Of a DNA stretch of 64,000 nt, positions 1-11,931 are shown piece after piece. Position 1 is the first letter of the stretch, and each line of letters opens with the position of its first letter. Made by a program: the position numbers and the translations under genes. Source of the stretch: Albifimbria verrucaria (taxonomy: Eukaryota; Ascomycota; Sordariomycetes; Hypocreales; Stachybotryaceae); assembly GCA_020081605.1 (NCBI GenBank), contig JAHREC010000049.1, positions 124,001-188,000 on the forward strand, written 5' to 3'. The notes beneath the pieces are model-generated. The model ran no database searches. It saw only the letters and a program-made list of their open reading frames with translations, and had not been told where the DNA came from.

Positions 1-1057
1 TGGCTATGAAATAGCCGAAGACCAACCTTCAAATGCTTAAGCGACTCTGTGTATTGGCCCATCATGATTTCATAGTAGATATACAAGAGACAGCATGGCA
101 AAGCTGTCTCTAAATCTAAAGTCGGTTCACTAGTGATACGGGTAATAGCCCTATTGTATAAGCGCATGCTGATGTCTGGAAGGTGTTGCTGGCCTCTAGG
201 GTGTGACGACGTGCCTGTCACAAATAATTGGTGGGCTGCACCAACGGCTGTGATTGACTGCTTTAGAGCATCGTTCTGATGGGCCATAGGGAGGGCGTAG
301 GAGAGCCAACAGGTCTCATGTGCTGAAGTCTCGCCAGATCGTTATAAATAAAGGTGCTAAAGTAATGGAAGAAGCACACCTCCAATAGTGACGAATATAT
401 GAGTGGGCTTGGGTTACGTTTAATAGTAGGCACTACAGGTTGATGTTCATCCGCAATAGCTGGTGTCTTATTCTTGGATCTGGTAACCGGAACGGCGTAA
501 ACGTCGCAGATAACATTCTCGGTGCGGCACCGTCGACGGAGCGGCTTTTCTTCGTCGCACTTCTCATGACGAATTCTGTTAGACCCTCATTGTTAGTTGC
601 GAAATGGAAATAGCCGATCGTCCATAAAAACCATCACGCGATTCACGGGGTAACGGCATCTTGCAATTGTTGAGCAGACCTGAACTCATTTGCTGTGAGG
701 CGAACATGCATGTGAGCTACTCAACCAGTCGAGTCACTTGCAATCATTTGAAGAGATGGTTTAACAATGGAATAAATACGACCGGTATCATGGGACCCTG
801 ATCTCAATAAACCTGCACTAATCCAAGTCGGCGGAAAAGCTGAGGATCTATACGTCAGAGAAGTGGGCGGAGGCTGCGGATATGCATTAATGGACGACTA
901 GACCCTATGGAGGCATGAACCAATACCTTTGAATGACTCAGTCAACGATCATACGCTGGAGCCAATAGCACCTGCACCTGCGGAAGAGTCAAGCATCATA
1001 TCCTACCCTATACTGAAGGCAATAACCCGATTTAAATCCTTATCCCATATTCATGAG

Positions 1058-1089
<32 letters not shown>

Positions 1090-1130
1090 ACAATTTTCTG
1101 CATCTGGTAGTACATTTCGCTCTTTAGGGT
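1..1130. other. gene-free left flank with poly-T tract
   Basis: No open frame with recognisable protein similarity was seen on either strand. The only distinct element is an uninterrupted run of 27 T at 1059-1085, just upstream of the amine-oxidase relic. Such runs are common in fungal intergenic DNA. Confidence 0.5.
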
Positions 1131-1289
1131 TATATACCCTTGTGTTCCCGTAGAACTTTACTCTGTAAGGTCGTGAACAAGATGTATAATCCTTCACAAA
1201 AACTCGGCCCTGCTTGTCTTACAGGAATACGTTTTACTGAGTGTCTTAGTTTCAGCTACACATTATTATCAGTTATCTCACGCATTTTT

Positions 1290-1440
1290 AAGACTACCAC
1301 GAACCGGGTTATCATCATTGGTGCCGGCATCTTCGATCTTCCATGTGCTGACATCCTCGGATACGGCTTTCAAGTAACGATCGTTCAAGTCCGCTCTCGC
1401 AAAGGAGGTCAGGTCCACCAGACACTTCTGCTCCATGGAA
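1290..1440 (+). pseudogene. relic of an FAD amine oxidase N-terminus
   Basis: A short frame reads NRVIIIGAGIFDLPCADIL followed by GYGFQVTIVQVRSRKGGQVH. This matches the dinucleotide-binding start of flavin amine oxidases (LSD1/polyamine-oxidase type): beta strand, GAGIxGL, helix, then ExRxRxGGRxH. Key positions have drifted: the second glycine region reads GAGIFDL, the conserved ribose-binding Glu is Gln, and GGRVH is GGQVH. The frame stops shortly afterwards, and no FAD- or substrate-domain remainder is visible nearby. I read it as a decayed fragment rather than a functional gene. An exon of a larger gene is less likely because flanking exons were not found. Confidence 0.5.
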
Positions 1441-1900
1441 CATTAGCTTAAACACTGTCACTGTGGCCCTATTAGTCTATTATTCTATTCATAGTTGAAA
1501 GCTAGAATATTAGTTGGCTTTTCCGACTCCACCGGTGGAAAAAACGCTGCAAAATTAATTTGAAAATATGAAATGACTCCTGAGCTTTAACCACCTACTT
1601 TTAAACCCATTGGTATCATTGGTTGTTACTTATAAAGAGTTTATACATTGGGAATCAATCTATGATCCATAGATCGATTAGGGATTCCGTCTGATTACGA
1701 ACACAACCTTGGCAGATTGTACAGCCAGTGTCTCATGATAGCAGCAGGCACCCGATTCAAAGTAATGCTTGCACAAATTGAGGAATTCAGCGATAAAATA
1801 TGACTGTAACATTTCGTGGACGCCTTCCACCCAACGTGGTATTGGAGCAGCTAGATACGACAACGCTTGCGTTGTCAGGAGATATCCGCGGCCTGGGGTG

Positions 1901-3259
1901 CTAATTCCCAAGGCCGGTTTTTGAGTGTAGAACCTCTCGGATTTGTTCAATGCTCCAAGACTGTACTTGATTAAACCCATGGGGACACCTTGGATACAAA
2001 GGAAAATTCTCTGCTTTCTGCATAAAATCTTCCAATTGTCCTGGATTTTGTCTCATAGTCAAGTTAATATCATGTCTTATTTGCTCGCAATAACTTTCCA
2101 GTGGCAAGTCATTTACTCCGTCTCCGAATGGATTCTCAATCTCTCGACCAGCCAAAGGAATTCCAAGAATAATATAAGCGGCAAACAATGTGGCTGGTAT
2201 TGTTACCCAGCTGAGTGATTTCCAAAGCTGGAATGGAAGTATTAGGATATATGCCCATGAAATCTGGGCAATAACGATTGAATACGCAATCGGAAGTGGT
2301 GTGTTCAGCACACGATCTGTGCCAACCAATATCTCATGCATCTGACTTAGGAGTGTCATCGCCTGGGTATGGTATGCTGGAGTTTTGAATGTTCCATTTT
2401 CGATGATAGTTTTGACATATATAGAGCAATAGCCGAGAATCTCAAGCGGGATATTTCCCAATGGCTTTTCTGATTGCTTGATGAGTTTTCGAGGATTTGA
2501 CTCAGCCATTGGAAGTCCAAGAAGTAACCCAGCTAACTTCCAAGCGCTTGGTTCCTTCAAATCCTGAGCATCCGCGTCTTGTGAAACAATCGAAAGGTGC
2601 TTAATCAGTGGATGCAGGTCATTGTAGGTCGCAAATGGCTCGAATCTCAGTCGATGCTTCAAAGCGTATGAGAATGCCACGAGTAAGTTGCAAAATGACA
2701 CTTTGTGAAGAAGATCGTCTTTTGCAAAGCCTTGCCGCTCCTCAGCATGAAACCAAATCAATCGGGACATACTTTGGCTAACAACAGACAACTGTGCCCA
2801 ATATCTTCTCCCTTCCCCATACCTTTCGTAGGCTGTCGAGCTCCTGAAAGATAGTGACAGGGCTACCACAAACCCCAGGACAGTGAGAAGAACATGATTG
2901 ATTCCAACTGAGATAAAGTCAGCATTATGAGGTCGTAAGAACTGGTTGCGTGGTGGCTCACGATCATGGACGAAGTATGATATGCAACAGATTGTGGTGG
3001 ACCAAGTCGCCACAAACAGGAGAGGGAATATCATCAAGGGCATTACGCTGCCATGGAGTTGAAGTGCGAGCGGCCATTTTGAATGGTGGTTAAGGTCTCG
3101 CGGACCGACCTATGCCACCTGGTTAGCTTAGATTACTGTCTTCGTCTGTTTGTTTATGAGTAAAGTTTTTCTCACGAAATAGGCTGCCAGAAAGTCGGTT
3201 TCATCAGAGCTTCTTCTCAATGAATCTGGATTTGGTGGATTTTTCTCCGCGTCCTTCAT
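1901..3259 (-). CDS. bestrophin-family (UPF0187/RFP-TM) anion channel
   Basis: Two exons, complement(3176..3259) and complement(1901..3109), with a 66 bp GT..AG intron (donor GTGAGA, branch-like GCTAACC, acceptor CATAG). They give a protein of about 430 aa. The first exon starts MKDAEKNPPNPDSL; the second opens VGPRDLNHHSKWPLAL and LHGSVMPLMIFPLLF, the conserved entry into the first membrane helix of fungal bestrophin-like proteins. Further family signatures are SFRSSTAYERYGEGRRYWAQL (around residue 110) and the late ENPFGDGVNDLPLESYC, which resembles the bestrophin acidic (D/E-rich, calcium-clasp-like) segment. Hydrophobic helices are seen near residues 55-75, 90-110 and 280-330. Known members are anion channels of plasma or organelle membranes; transport here is inferred. 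The reading frame is intact, in contrast to many other genes in the window. Confidence 0.85.
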
Positions 3260-6200
3260 GTCGTTCCTTCTGACTTTGAGCAAGTTGTTGTTCGATTTGA
3301 ATAGACAGCTCTATATAGACTATAATGCTGAATGAGAGGAAAATGAAGTTACATTCTCTTTCTATGCTAAGCTTTGGGTTTCCTGAGATGGAAATATATA
3401 CTACAAATTGGCAGAGCTTTGGGCCAGCGTATAGCAGTGGATCTGCTGTCGTGGCTTATCAATGTGCTAGTACAAGAACAAGCTAACATTGTGGGGCTAT
3501 CGCTTGTGACAGTGCCGGCATTCCGTGGTATGAAGCTCTCGTGAGAAGCAGGTCCACAAGCACCAAGCTACCGACCCACCAAATACCCTTCCCGAATGAT
3601 GCCCCTAAGCAACAATTTTAAACTCCATCTATTTAAGATTGTGACCGATCGGTGATTATCGTGGAATATACAGCGACTTGAGAATCAGTGCTAGGAACAA
3701 ACACTCCAGTATTGGAAGAATCAATGTGTTTGCTTTGCGCCGTGTATGTTTATATGATATTGTCGCAATCCCTAACACCATAATATCTCCGTGTAGTCTT
3801 CGTTGTTGAGCATCAGAAGCTGCTCCCATCTCGAATACAATTCGTCCTGAACCAGTAGGGGAAAGATGATTAATTTTGATGATGGGACTAATATTATCTA
3901 AAGGTTAGGCTGTAAGAGTAAGCGTTTACAGACTTGTGGCATATGCCTTAGATACCGAGGCCAGGCAGACATGATGCGGCGTTAAGTTCAGGGCCCAGAT
4001 AAATCTTCATTTTCTTAGATGAATTAATCAAGAAAGTTCAGATTGAAATACAATCTTATTTTATGAAGAGCCTTATTTATAGGTGTATAATTAGCTTCCA
4101 CAATAAAAAAGCATAGGTAAGCTTTCGGCGTACTCTAATTATTTAATTGATGGCTTCCCTTAGTCAGTGATCCATGAAGACGTAGTCATCTTGAGCACAC
4201 ATTAGACAAATGCCTGTAGTGCGACTATTCAACCAACATTTAGTGACCTCACTGACTCATTCATCAGTGGTCTGGAAGCATACAATTCATTAATATGGAG
4301 TTAATGAATCAGTCCCTCAATTGATCAAGTCGTTTTCGATCAAGCCTTATTCCTAGGTGCGTTACACATGGATCGTGCACGTAACCCTATTAGCTGCAGC
4401 GCATAGCAATAAAAGAAGATATGCATCGTTTTGCATCCCTAGGAGATTTAAAGCCACGTCTCAGCTCTTCATTTGCACATCTTCTTGGCTGTCCGAGGCT
4501 GCTGACCAAGTAGCTGAAGCTTCCGGTCTCTCAGACATCAGAGAGTCGCACCTCTGTGAAAGCCCATTACAGAGCGTGGGCGCAATATTTCAATGTGGAT
4601 CGAGTCCTTGAGCCTGCCGCAATCACTAACAACGAGAACATTACGTTTGGACTGTACGCCTACTAGTTGACCCTGCCCAGAGGCTCGGATATCATTGGAT
4701 TCTCCCTTCCAAGAGCCGACAGCACAATCTTTCGACCCGAATCGGACCTCGAGAAGAAGAAATAGGTGAGTGGCTGTAAAGGAGGAAGCTTTGAGTTATG
4801 TGTCAACGAAATACCGGTGGAAGCTGCAGAAAGACTTACCTTAAAAGGTAGTTTCGCTCGCAAGAACGTGCCATAAAAACGTACGACATGCGACTTGATG
4901 CTGTGACACTCTGTGGTGAGGGAGCTAAGACGTCACGTGAAGATGGTGAGCTTTTGGCCAATATATTGCATCCCGGGAAGAGTCATTTGTACAAAGGGAC
5001 AATGAGTCCATCACCTTTAGCCAGTCGTCGTTCTGTTCTCATACAAGGCCAAGGTAAAGGGAAAGGATGGGAAACATCCTATTATGTCGGATAGGATGTC
5101 TGATCTCAATGATGAGATGGACAATCCTTGAGCCCAGGTCGGTCCTCCTACCCGGTGGCGGATAGATGAGCTCAACAAAGGCTCGGATCTCTCCAAAGTG
5201 AATTATACGTACTTGGAAGTTGAGATATCATACAAGGCCCAAGCATATATTCCTACCAGTAGCTATGCCACGTATAGCATTGGCAAATCGATTATAATTT
5301 TTCCTAGCCAAGAGAGACTTAGACTTGGTGGATTAAGTCGTCTCAACTCTTCAGGCAGCTGAAGAGATTCACTGGGCCCAACTGTGCGTTGAACACAATA
5401 TAAAGTGCCACGAGAGTCGCGGCTTTAATATTTTGCTTCTATTACCAAATTGCGGTGGGTGAGTTGTTTTTATGTGGGCAATGCAGAGGCGAATGAATGG
5501 TACAAGCAGCAAGCGCAATAGTAAAAAAAAATGGGACTGAAAAAGAAATAAAAAACTGAGCCAATAAACTCCAATAGACAAGATCAGAATTGCACTGAAG
5601 GGCCATTCTAGAAAGGGGGATTGGGGAAACACCGAGAAATAGAAAGGCGGAAAGCTAAGAAATTCAAACTAAAGCGACAAGCGCAATATTTAACATTGTT
5701 ACATGTAGTTGGATCAATCTGAAAGAGCTTCAAGAGACAAATTCGATTCAGGGGTGGAAGCAGCTGTATATTTCCATGGATATCTTCATACAATAGCTCA
5801 CAAAGCCATTGTGAAATAAAACCGCCCCTTTGTTCTAGCCAAATGAACCTGATGCAGATAGCCAAGAAACCACAATCGCCCAAGTAGCCTACGAAAGACT
5901 TCAATTCCAACATATCGGATGGTGCATCCCGACATACACACACCACAGCGAGTCGAGATAATCGGTAAGCAGGCACGAAATCACGGGGTGTCGCAAACGT
6001 TAGACGAGCCGTGTAAATTGCATCTTTTGATAATTGGTCTCTCGTAATGGCAGGCGAATGTTGAGATTGCATTTTGTCCAGTATAATCTACTAGGTAGGC
6101 AAATTTATCCAAGTGATATCGATTCCATCAATTAATCCATTCATGACACTCAATCCATTTCCTTTCCATTGAGGGAGCCGCTAGGCTTATTGAAGCGATC

Positions 6201-6276
6201 TTCAAGTTGAAGGATTCTGAAAGGAAGTTAGTGGTTATATTACAACACAAACATTCTGGCTGGACATTTCCTACTC
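3260..6276. other. gene-poor 3 kb interval
   Basis: No recognisable gene. AT-rich DNA with scattered short frames. A plus-strand stretch around 4560-4770 keeps protein-like composition across one in-frame stop (FGLYAY, then after the stop LTLPRGSDIIGFSLPR and FRPESDLEKKK), so a decayed exon is possible. I cannot name a family for it. Confidence 0.35.
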
Positions 6277-6483
6277 TTAACAAATGCCTCCACTTCCACA
6301 ATCTTCTGTTAGGTCAATTGGTTGGGGACAGTTGTTATTTGGGTCAATGCAATGGCAAAGGCGATCCGCGCCGCAAGTGGTTCCATCGCAACACCCGAAA
6401 TAACAGTCCTGGCCATCCACGGAACAGACGGCACTTGCCACGGTCGCGAACAAGAACAGGACGATGGCGGTAAAGGTCCTCAT
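6277..6483 (-). CDS. small secreted cysteine-rich protein (10 Cys)
   Basis: A 68-residue frame opens with a convincing signal peptide, MRTFTAIVLFLFATVASA. The mature part is about 50 residues with ten cysteines. Spacing is C-x6-C-x3-CC-x4-C-x5-C-x-C-x6-C-x9-C-x5-C. The CC pair after a short loop, followed by C-x-C, recalls disulfide-knot (knottin-like) peptides but matches no family I can name. I chose the Met that begins the signal peptide; an upstream extension to 6594 in the same frame adds non-signal sequence and would hide it. A second small secreted Cys-rich gene lies 1 kb away on the same strand. Effector or antimicrobial roles are inference only. Confidence 0.6.
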   Translation of the reverse strand: MRTFTAIVLFLFATVASAVCSVDGQDCYFGCCDGTTCGADRLCHCIDPNNNCPQPIDLTEDCGSGGIC

Positions 6484-7510
6484 GTTGACAAAGTGAATTC
6501 TTGAGGTCTTATGTTTGTTAAACATGTAGAGCATAGCAAGCATTTCGGCGGGGTATTGTGTGTCTTTATAAATTGTTCTGTGCTCATCGCACAATCTGTG
6601 GACGAAGAGTCTCTTTCATTGATCACGACTGGATCGCGGGCTGCAATGTTTCTCGAATCGGAATGAACGTGAAACATGTTCTATCCGAATGAATTAGTCA
6701 TTGACAATCGCAATGCCCTCTCGATGTCTTTTCCCGCTGGAAACTGCAGATACAAGGGGATGATCTCCATTCCACCGAGACACTGTTCTTCCAGAAGAGA
6801 ATGAGATGGTAGTATGAGCATGTCTTACGGATGTGCGAGGATCCCGTTATGATGGAGCATCTTCGCTATCTAGACAAAGTGACGTAATAGAATACATCAG
6901 GAAAATCCTAGATCATAATGCAGTGGAAAACCAGTGCCGGAAGGAGGATAGAGGTCACGCATGCAACACTGTATGACTTGTCCTCAGATGACCATTGTCT
7001 CAACACACACTATCACAGGTTTCAAATTCTGTCCGGCCGGCTCGGGACGTGATAGGCAAGGCTCAGACTCGAGAGAGCAGTATTACCTAAGTGGAACATG
7101 CAGAAACTGGCGCTATCACCATACGGAATTCAACCAGGCCTACAGAAGGGAACTCGTCCGACGAGACAACTTTCGAGTCACTGATGCCGAAATAGCTGGG
7201 TGGATAAGTATCAGAGGGTATAGCAGGCCCCGCAGTTTACAATTTATTGAGCAGGATTTCTGTTTGCCCTGGACGGCTTATGAGAGGGTTCCCGGTGGTG
7301 GATGCGGGCTAAGGATATATATTGTTCCTATTTACTATACGGGTATGCATCAATCTCCCGTATTCTGTAAGCACATGCCACCCTAATATCAAATCCTAGG
7401 GGTAAAGATTAACAAAAATTCTTCCAGCATTTAAGTTTACAATTAAGTGATTGTAACTCGGTAGATAGGGATTACTTGCCTCTTGGTCCCGCGAACATTT
7501 TCCAGGCTGT

Positions 7511-7723
7511 TTAACAGATACACTTCATAGCGAAGATACCTCCTCGAACAAATACGCAATGTCCATATCCTTCACACTTTTCTCGGCACTGGAGACCATT
7601 GACGAGGAAGTAGACATTACACGGGCTTTCTCCAGGCTCTGCCGTGGGACTTGGAGTGTCTTCTGCCACGGGCATCGCAAAAGACGTAGAGAGAAGAAGA
7701 GCGAGGATAGAAAGGGCCTTCAT
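7511..7723 (-). CDS. secreted defensin-like peptide with CS-alpha-beta cysteine spacing
   Basis: A 70-residue frame begins with signal peptide MKALSILALLLSTSFA, then an acidic Pro/Glu-rich stretch (PVAEDTPSPTAEPGESP) that could be a propeptide, then a 36-residue cysteine core. The core spacing is C-x10-C-x3-C-x5-C-x11-C-x-C. C-xxx-C followed by C-x-C, together with a G-x-C (YGHC) before the fourth cysteine, is the signature of cysteine-stabilised alpha-beta peptides (fungal and arthropod defensins). No other residue pattern was used. The C-terminus ends right at the last cysteine. Antimicrobial activity is known for the fold family and only inferred here. The start is the Met that opens the signal peptide. 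Confidence 0.6.
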   Translation of the reverse strand: MKALSILALLLSTSFAMPVAEDTPSPTAEPGESPCNVYFLVNGLQCREKCEGYGHCVFVRGGIFAMKCIC

Positions 7724-7741
7724 TGTAGTAGCGTAAGCCAA

Positions 7742-9430
7742 AGCGAAAGTCTTGAATTATTAGTGAGGGGTCAAGATAAAGAATTATCTGATCTCAAACC
7801 TGATCGCCAACGCATGGAACTTATAGAAATCTGACTGGCTACATCGGGTAGCTTATTACATCAAGCTGACTAGGATCATGGCACATCTCCCAGAGATTAT
7901 CCACACTCTGAGTAACCGATGATTTCATGTATGCAGCTCTTCGTATCCATCTAACCCCGCATCTGCTTCCGTTAATGCTAAGGTTGCCAACTCAGACAAA
8001 CAGTTCTAAGTCTTTACCTACCGGATGTCAGGCCCACAATTGATTATCATTATCTTATCAGATCATCAATGATCCGGCTTCTGATCCCTTAACTCCACTT
8101 TCTGTCTCAACAAGGTTAATGATCTACGGTAGACCACAAATTATTTCCCTCATATGGTTGTTTATTGTCAATGCTCCACAAATGTCGTATCAGATCATGG
8201 GCATCCCACCTCGTATTCTCGGCCCCGCATTTGACCGATGAGTAGGTTAAATGGGATGCCGGTGGGATCCAGGGATGGAAAGAGCCTTATTCTATATTGT
8301 GAAAGCATTAGACGATTCTGAAGGTAATAAAGCCAAGTAATAGGAGTGATACCTAGAGTCCAAATATAATTGGGTATGATTCAGCACTTCAATGCTACTT
8401 AATTTATCAAGCACATAAACGCTAATCACTCTCGAATTCTTCTTCACAACGACGGCGTGTTGATACAGCTTCCTCAACTAATCAGGTATGCCGCTATAGG
8501 GTAGCTAATTGGCATCTGAACAACTCCAAGAGATGTTATCGAAAATCATATTTCTCCAAGAATTTTGTTGTCTGTTTCGGAATGAAATTAGCCTATTCGT
8601 GTCGCAGTGGAGGCCTATGTGCTTGTAGAACGAGCAAACCATCGAAATGGAGGTAAGGGCTTTCATGAAGCGGCGTTTAATTTGTAGTCACCAAATAATA
8701 GATTTTTTCTGAAGCACTGGACATGTATGAAGGACCTCATCCCATTGAATACCGGAGAGCCACATTTAGGTACCAGACAACGTCTTGTGGCATCCATTGC
8801 TAGCTAGTGATACTTCCCATAAGTATGCCAAGCTGTGTTAGATTCAAGCTATCTCATTGAATATGCGAAGGCTCCAACACCGCACCGATCTCCACAACGT
8901 CTTAGTCAACATGTCAGTACATAAAACAACTAAGTATCGTTATACGGCACTAGATATGCTATATAGATCTTTACCTGCTCTCTAGACGCTGAGATTTTCA
9001 TTAACTAATCTACGAGCTAGGTAATATCACTAGTTTTCCTCCGGTTCTAATTCGATCAGATCCATATCTGATACCTAATTGGAGCCTTGGCACATTCAAT
9101 GAGACGTATGAAGAGCGCGCGATTTTAAGTCTCGATGAAGTAGTGCCTTAGTATATTCACAATGGGCTATCCGATTTGGCCGAGCGTCGATGAGGACACT
9201 TTTCTTCACCACGATCAAGAACTTTAGCCTCATAAATGTGAAGATGGAAGCGAGGAAAGTCCTGGCAAAGTTCTTTGTTGGATCTGTGTCCACACACAAG
9301 CGATGTCTAGGAGAAGTTCCCGAATTGGAGTGTGAGCTCTCCAAAACGCTCTCGAATGTGCATCTTGTGGTTGTATATAGGCACACTCTCGTGACCAACG
9401 GTCTAGTGAGTCGCAATATCCAAACTTGGC
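7742..9430. other. gene-free interval
   Basis: No supported coding region, RNA gene or repeat. Open frames here are short, overlap on opposite strands and have no protein-family features. Confidence 0.4.
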
Positions 9431-9439
9431 TGCAACGAA

Positions 9440-9742
9440 ATGCCACGCGCCAGCCTGGGCAGCCCCTCAATGAGGCGTAGGTGTGGGCCTATGTCAGTTA
9501 CTAGAATGGCGGCGACGACGGCATCTTGCCTCACGAGCAAGGCCACAAGTTCCTAAATATCAAGCTCTGGAGAAGGGTGGAGTTGACATGTCAGAATGTG
9601 TATGAGTGAGGGTAGGGATTGATGTTGAGCGTCGAAGCACCGCGATGCTAAAATAGCCAGCATCAACCAGCTTGGAAAAGACAGCAGAAGCAACAGTACC
9701 ATCAATATCGACGAAGCATTCTCTCTTAACCTTTGTTTCCAT
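9440..9742 (-). pseudogene. NmrA-like NAD(P)-binding protein relic
   Basis: On the minus strand a frame from 9742 reads VASAVFSKLVDAGYFSIAVLRRST. That is the second half of the Rossmann opening of NmrA/isoflavone-reductase-like proteins (GxxGxxVxxxLLxAG..VTVLxRxS), but the GATG loop itself is replaced by VDIDG. Downstream, in other frames, ELVALLVRQDAVVAAI and LRLIEG resemble the following 'L..AL.GQDAVVS....LID' segment. The pieces are in different frames and separated by a stop. The family assignment rests on these two short stretches. I regard it as a decayed copy. Confidence 0.4.
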
Positions 9743-10856
9743 AATTAAGACTTCTTGCCTGCTGTGGCGATGTTCAGATACTCAGGATCGGGCCGGAGGG
9801 GCTTTCTGGTAGGCTGCCCAAGTGACAAGGATGGAGGGCCATGGACAAGGTCAAGTAGCTTCTATTCTTGATTCTTGTGCACAACCGGCAAGTGCCCTTG
9901 TATCGTTTATGGTAGCTATTGTTCTATCACGTTTGTGTATTTATCCTTGACGGGCGAGCGTTGTCTCCGAGATAGGTCCCAGCTTACTACGTAGCAATAC
10001 CCACGACTGTGGGCGGACATCTTCAAAGAAACAGCCATGTCCTTGACAGATTTCGGTAGCTTATCCATGTACCTAGTGAACTCTCACATGGTCATTCTGG
10101 CACTGTCTTCAATTTCGATCAACATAAGTGAGACGTTGCGTAGCACTGAGCGACGATTGCTTTACGTTTTGAGTATGTGATGTCTCAGTTTGATTCAAAT
10201 CCTTCTCATCAGTCATTGCAATACCACTCTGAATCAAGGAATTTATCACAAACTGACCGACATTTCAAGCAAAGGCAGCCCCTCTGGTGTTGTTCCGGCT
10301 GTTGTTTCACCTGTATTCAGAAGTTGGTTGTATTTGACAGCCACGACTCGTCTATGTCAGATGATCAAGGTCCTCGGGCTGTATCCTCAGACTTGCTCAT
10401 GGTTCTCAGCAATAAACATATGGAAATAGTGAGATACATAGTCTAGTTTCGGAAGCGATATCGTCACCTTTAAAAAGTGCACTGTGACCAAAGCCTCGCC
10501 CCTGGAATCCATGGCTTTGAAAGACTAAGCCTTCTCTTATCCTCGGGATTTACACAAAACACATCCTTGCATACGCTAAGAGGTTACCGTAGCTTTTCAG
10601 AAAGCATCATCCTGTACAGGTAGTATAGGCGTATCAATGTTCATCAAAATGAGACTAGCTACTTGACTGTATATCGGAGTCTATCCACCTAACATCAATA
10701 CACTGGAGAGAATGATATACTTAAATCAGGATGCCGTTTCGGAAGCATGTCGATTGTTAGTTAACCATTTACTAAGTCTAGCTAAAGCCACCTAATATTT
10801 TGACGAAAGCAACCTTCCAACTCGCAATCGCATCTGCTATACTCGTTATCTATAAA
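9743..10856. other. gene-free interval
   Basis: Two overlapping plus-strand frames of 80-90 codons lie near 10180-10440 but show no domain, signal peptide or family motif. Nothing else is supported here. Confidence 0.35.
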
Positions 10857-11931
10857 CTAGGATCGAACCAGATCAACAGTGGCACAGTGAAAAGACCCAC
10901 CGATACTATGCACATGCTGGAAAGGGCACATTATCGGCGTCATGTCGAACTTCTCAGCCACCCAAGACGCAAATTGAGTATCATTTGCTTCGACTATGAT
11001 CCTATTTTCGTCCAGACTAAGAGAGTTAAGAACCAGCCACGGGGTACACATGTACATAGGTGGACTCGGCGGCACTCGTGGTTGTGGCGTGTACGGGTAG
11101 GCATGGAGCTCATAATCTTGGAAGATGCGGTGTTTGCGTAACTCTTCTTCACTAATTCGCTGGGGTTATAAACTAAGAGGCCATTGCGTAATGGCAAGAT
11201 GGTGGCATCAATATGCATTGCATGATCATCGGTCGTCTGCAGGATCTCGACGGAATAGCCTTCAGGCACGATAGCTCGAAGGTAGTCTACGCCCTTTGAT
11301 TTGTCACGTGGCTCAGCTGTCCAATGATTGTCTTGCCGAATCGCATAAAGTCGGCAGCATCAAAGGCTGGTCTTGAGTTATTGATGGCCCAGTGAGATTT
11401 GTTAAAATGGCTACCGCTGATTCCGTCGTGAAATCCATTGAGATTTCCTTGGTCGTATATCGTGTCCTCGCCAATGATTTGCGGAGCTCGGCATATTCTT
11501 GATGATCCGGTAGCGCTCAATTCGTCCAAAATGTCACTGTAGCCCATTCTGATTTCATTACGCCGGCAGCCCCATGCAAATGGAGCCTCAATGAGCGTAT
11601 TTCCAACTGTCATGAGACCGTCCCTTGGCATGGCACCAGTATAGCCACCAACCTTCAACCAGTCGACATCTTTTGGACGATAAACACGAATGCCCTCACG
11701 CTCAAGAATATGTGCAAAGTTATCGAGCTCCTCCTGTGCTTTCAAAAGAATTTCGGGTGGAAAAGGATTGCCCGGCTTGAACTGATTGCAGTATTCTGGC
11801 GGCATTGTAGCCTCAATCATTCTTGCAGGCTCTGAGGGAAAGGCGGAGTGCTTGGCGCAGCCAACAATAACAGCTCGCAGTGGAGACCACTCATTGTCAG
11901 CCGATATAAGTGTTGTGTCCCCAGCAGTCAT
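10857..11931 (-). CDS. glycine amidinotransferase-like enzyme (two apparent frameshifts)
   Basis: About 358 codons, similar to L-arginine:glycine / inosamine-phosphate amidinotransferases, which move the amidino group of arginine to an amine acceptor through a cysteine adduct. Visible landmarks in order: NEWSPLRAVIVGCA near the N-terminus, DQGNLNG, RPAFDAADFMRFGK (catalytic Asp region), DDHAMHIDATILPLRNGLLV (catalytic His), and GGSFHCATVDLVR at the C-terminus with the nucleophilic Cys. The frame changes twice, at about 11292-11297 and 11153-11157; each fits one missing base and sequence similarity continues straight across. The start chosen is MTAGDTTLIS; an in-frame upstream Met at 12015 gives an unlike extension. 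The acceptor substrate cannot be told from sequence. It could be a true pseudogene, but both lesions fit the window-wide one-base-loss pattern. Confidence 0.75.

Noticed and set aside
1678..1980. 100-codon minus frame overlapping the bestrophin 3' end
   Set aside because: It overlaps the last part of a clearly coding gene in another frame and has no features of its own.
5608..6072. 154-codon minus-strand frame
   Set aside because: Long but with random-like composition, no recognisable feature and no neighbouring exons.
6961..7386. 141-codon plus-strand frame between the two small secreted genes
   Set aside because: No domain, signal peptide or family motif. It begins without promoter context and has arbitrary composition.
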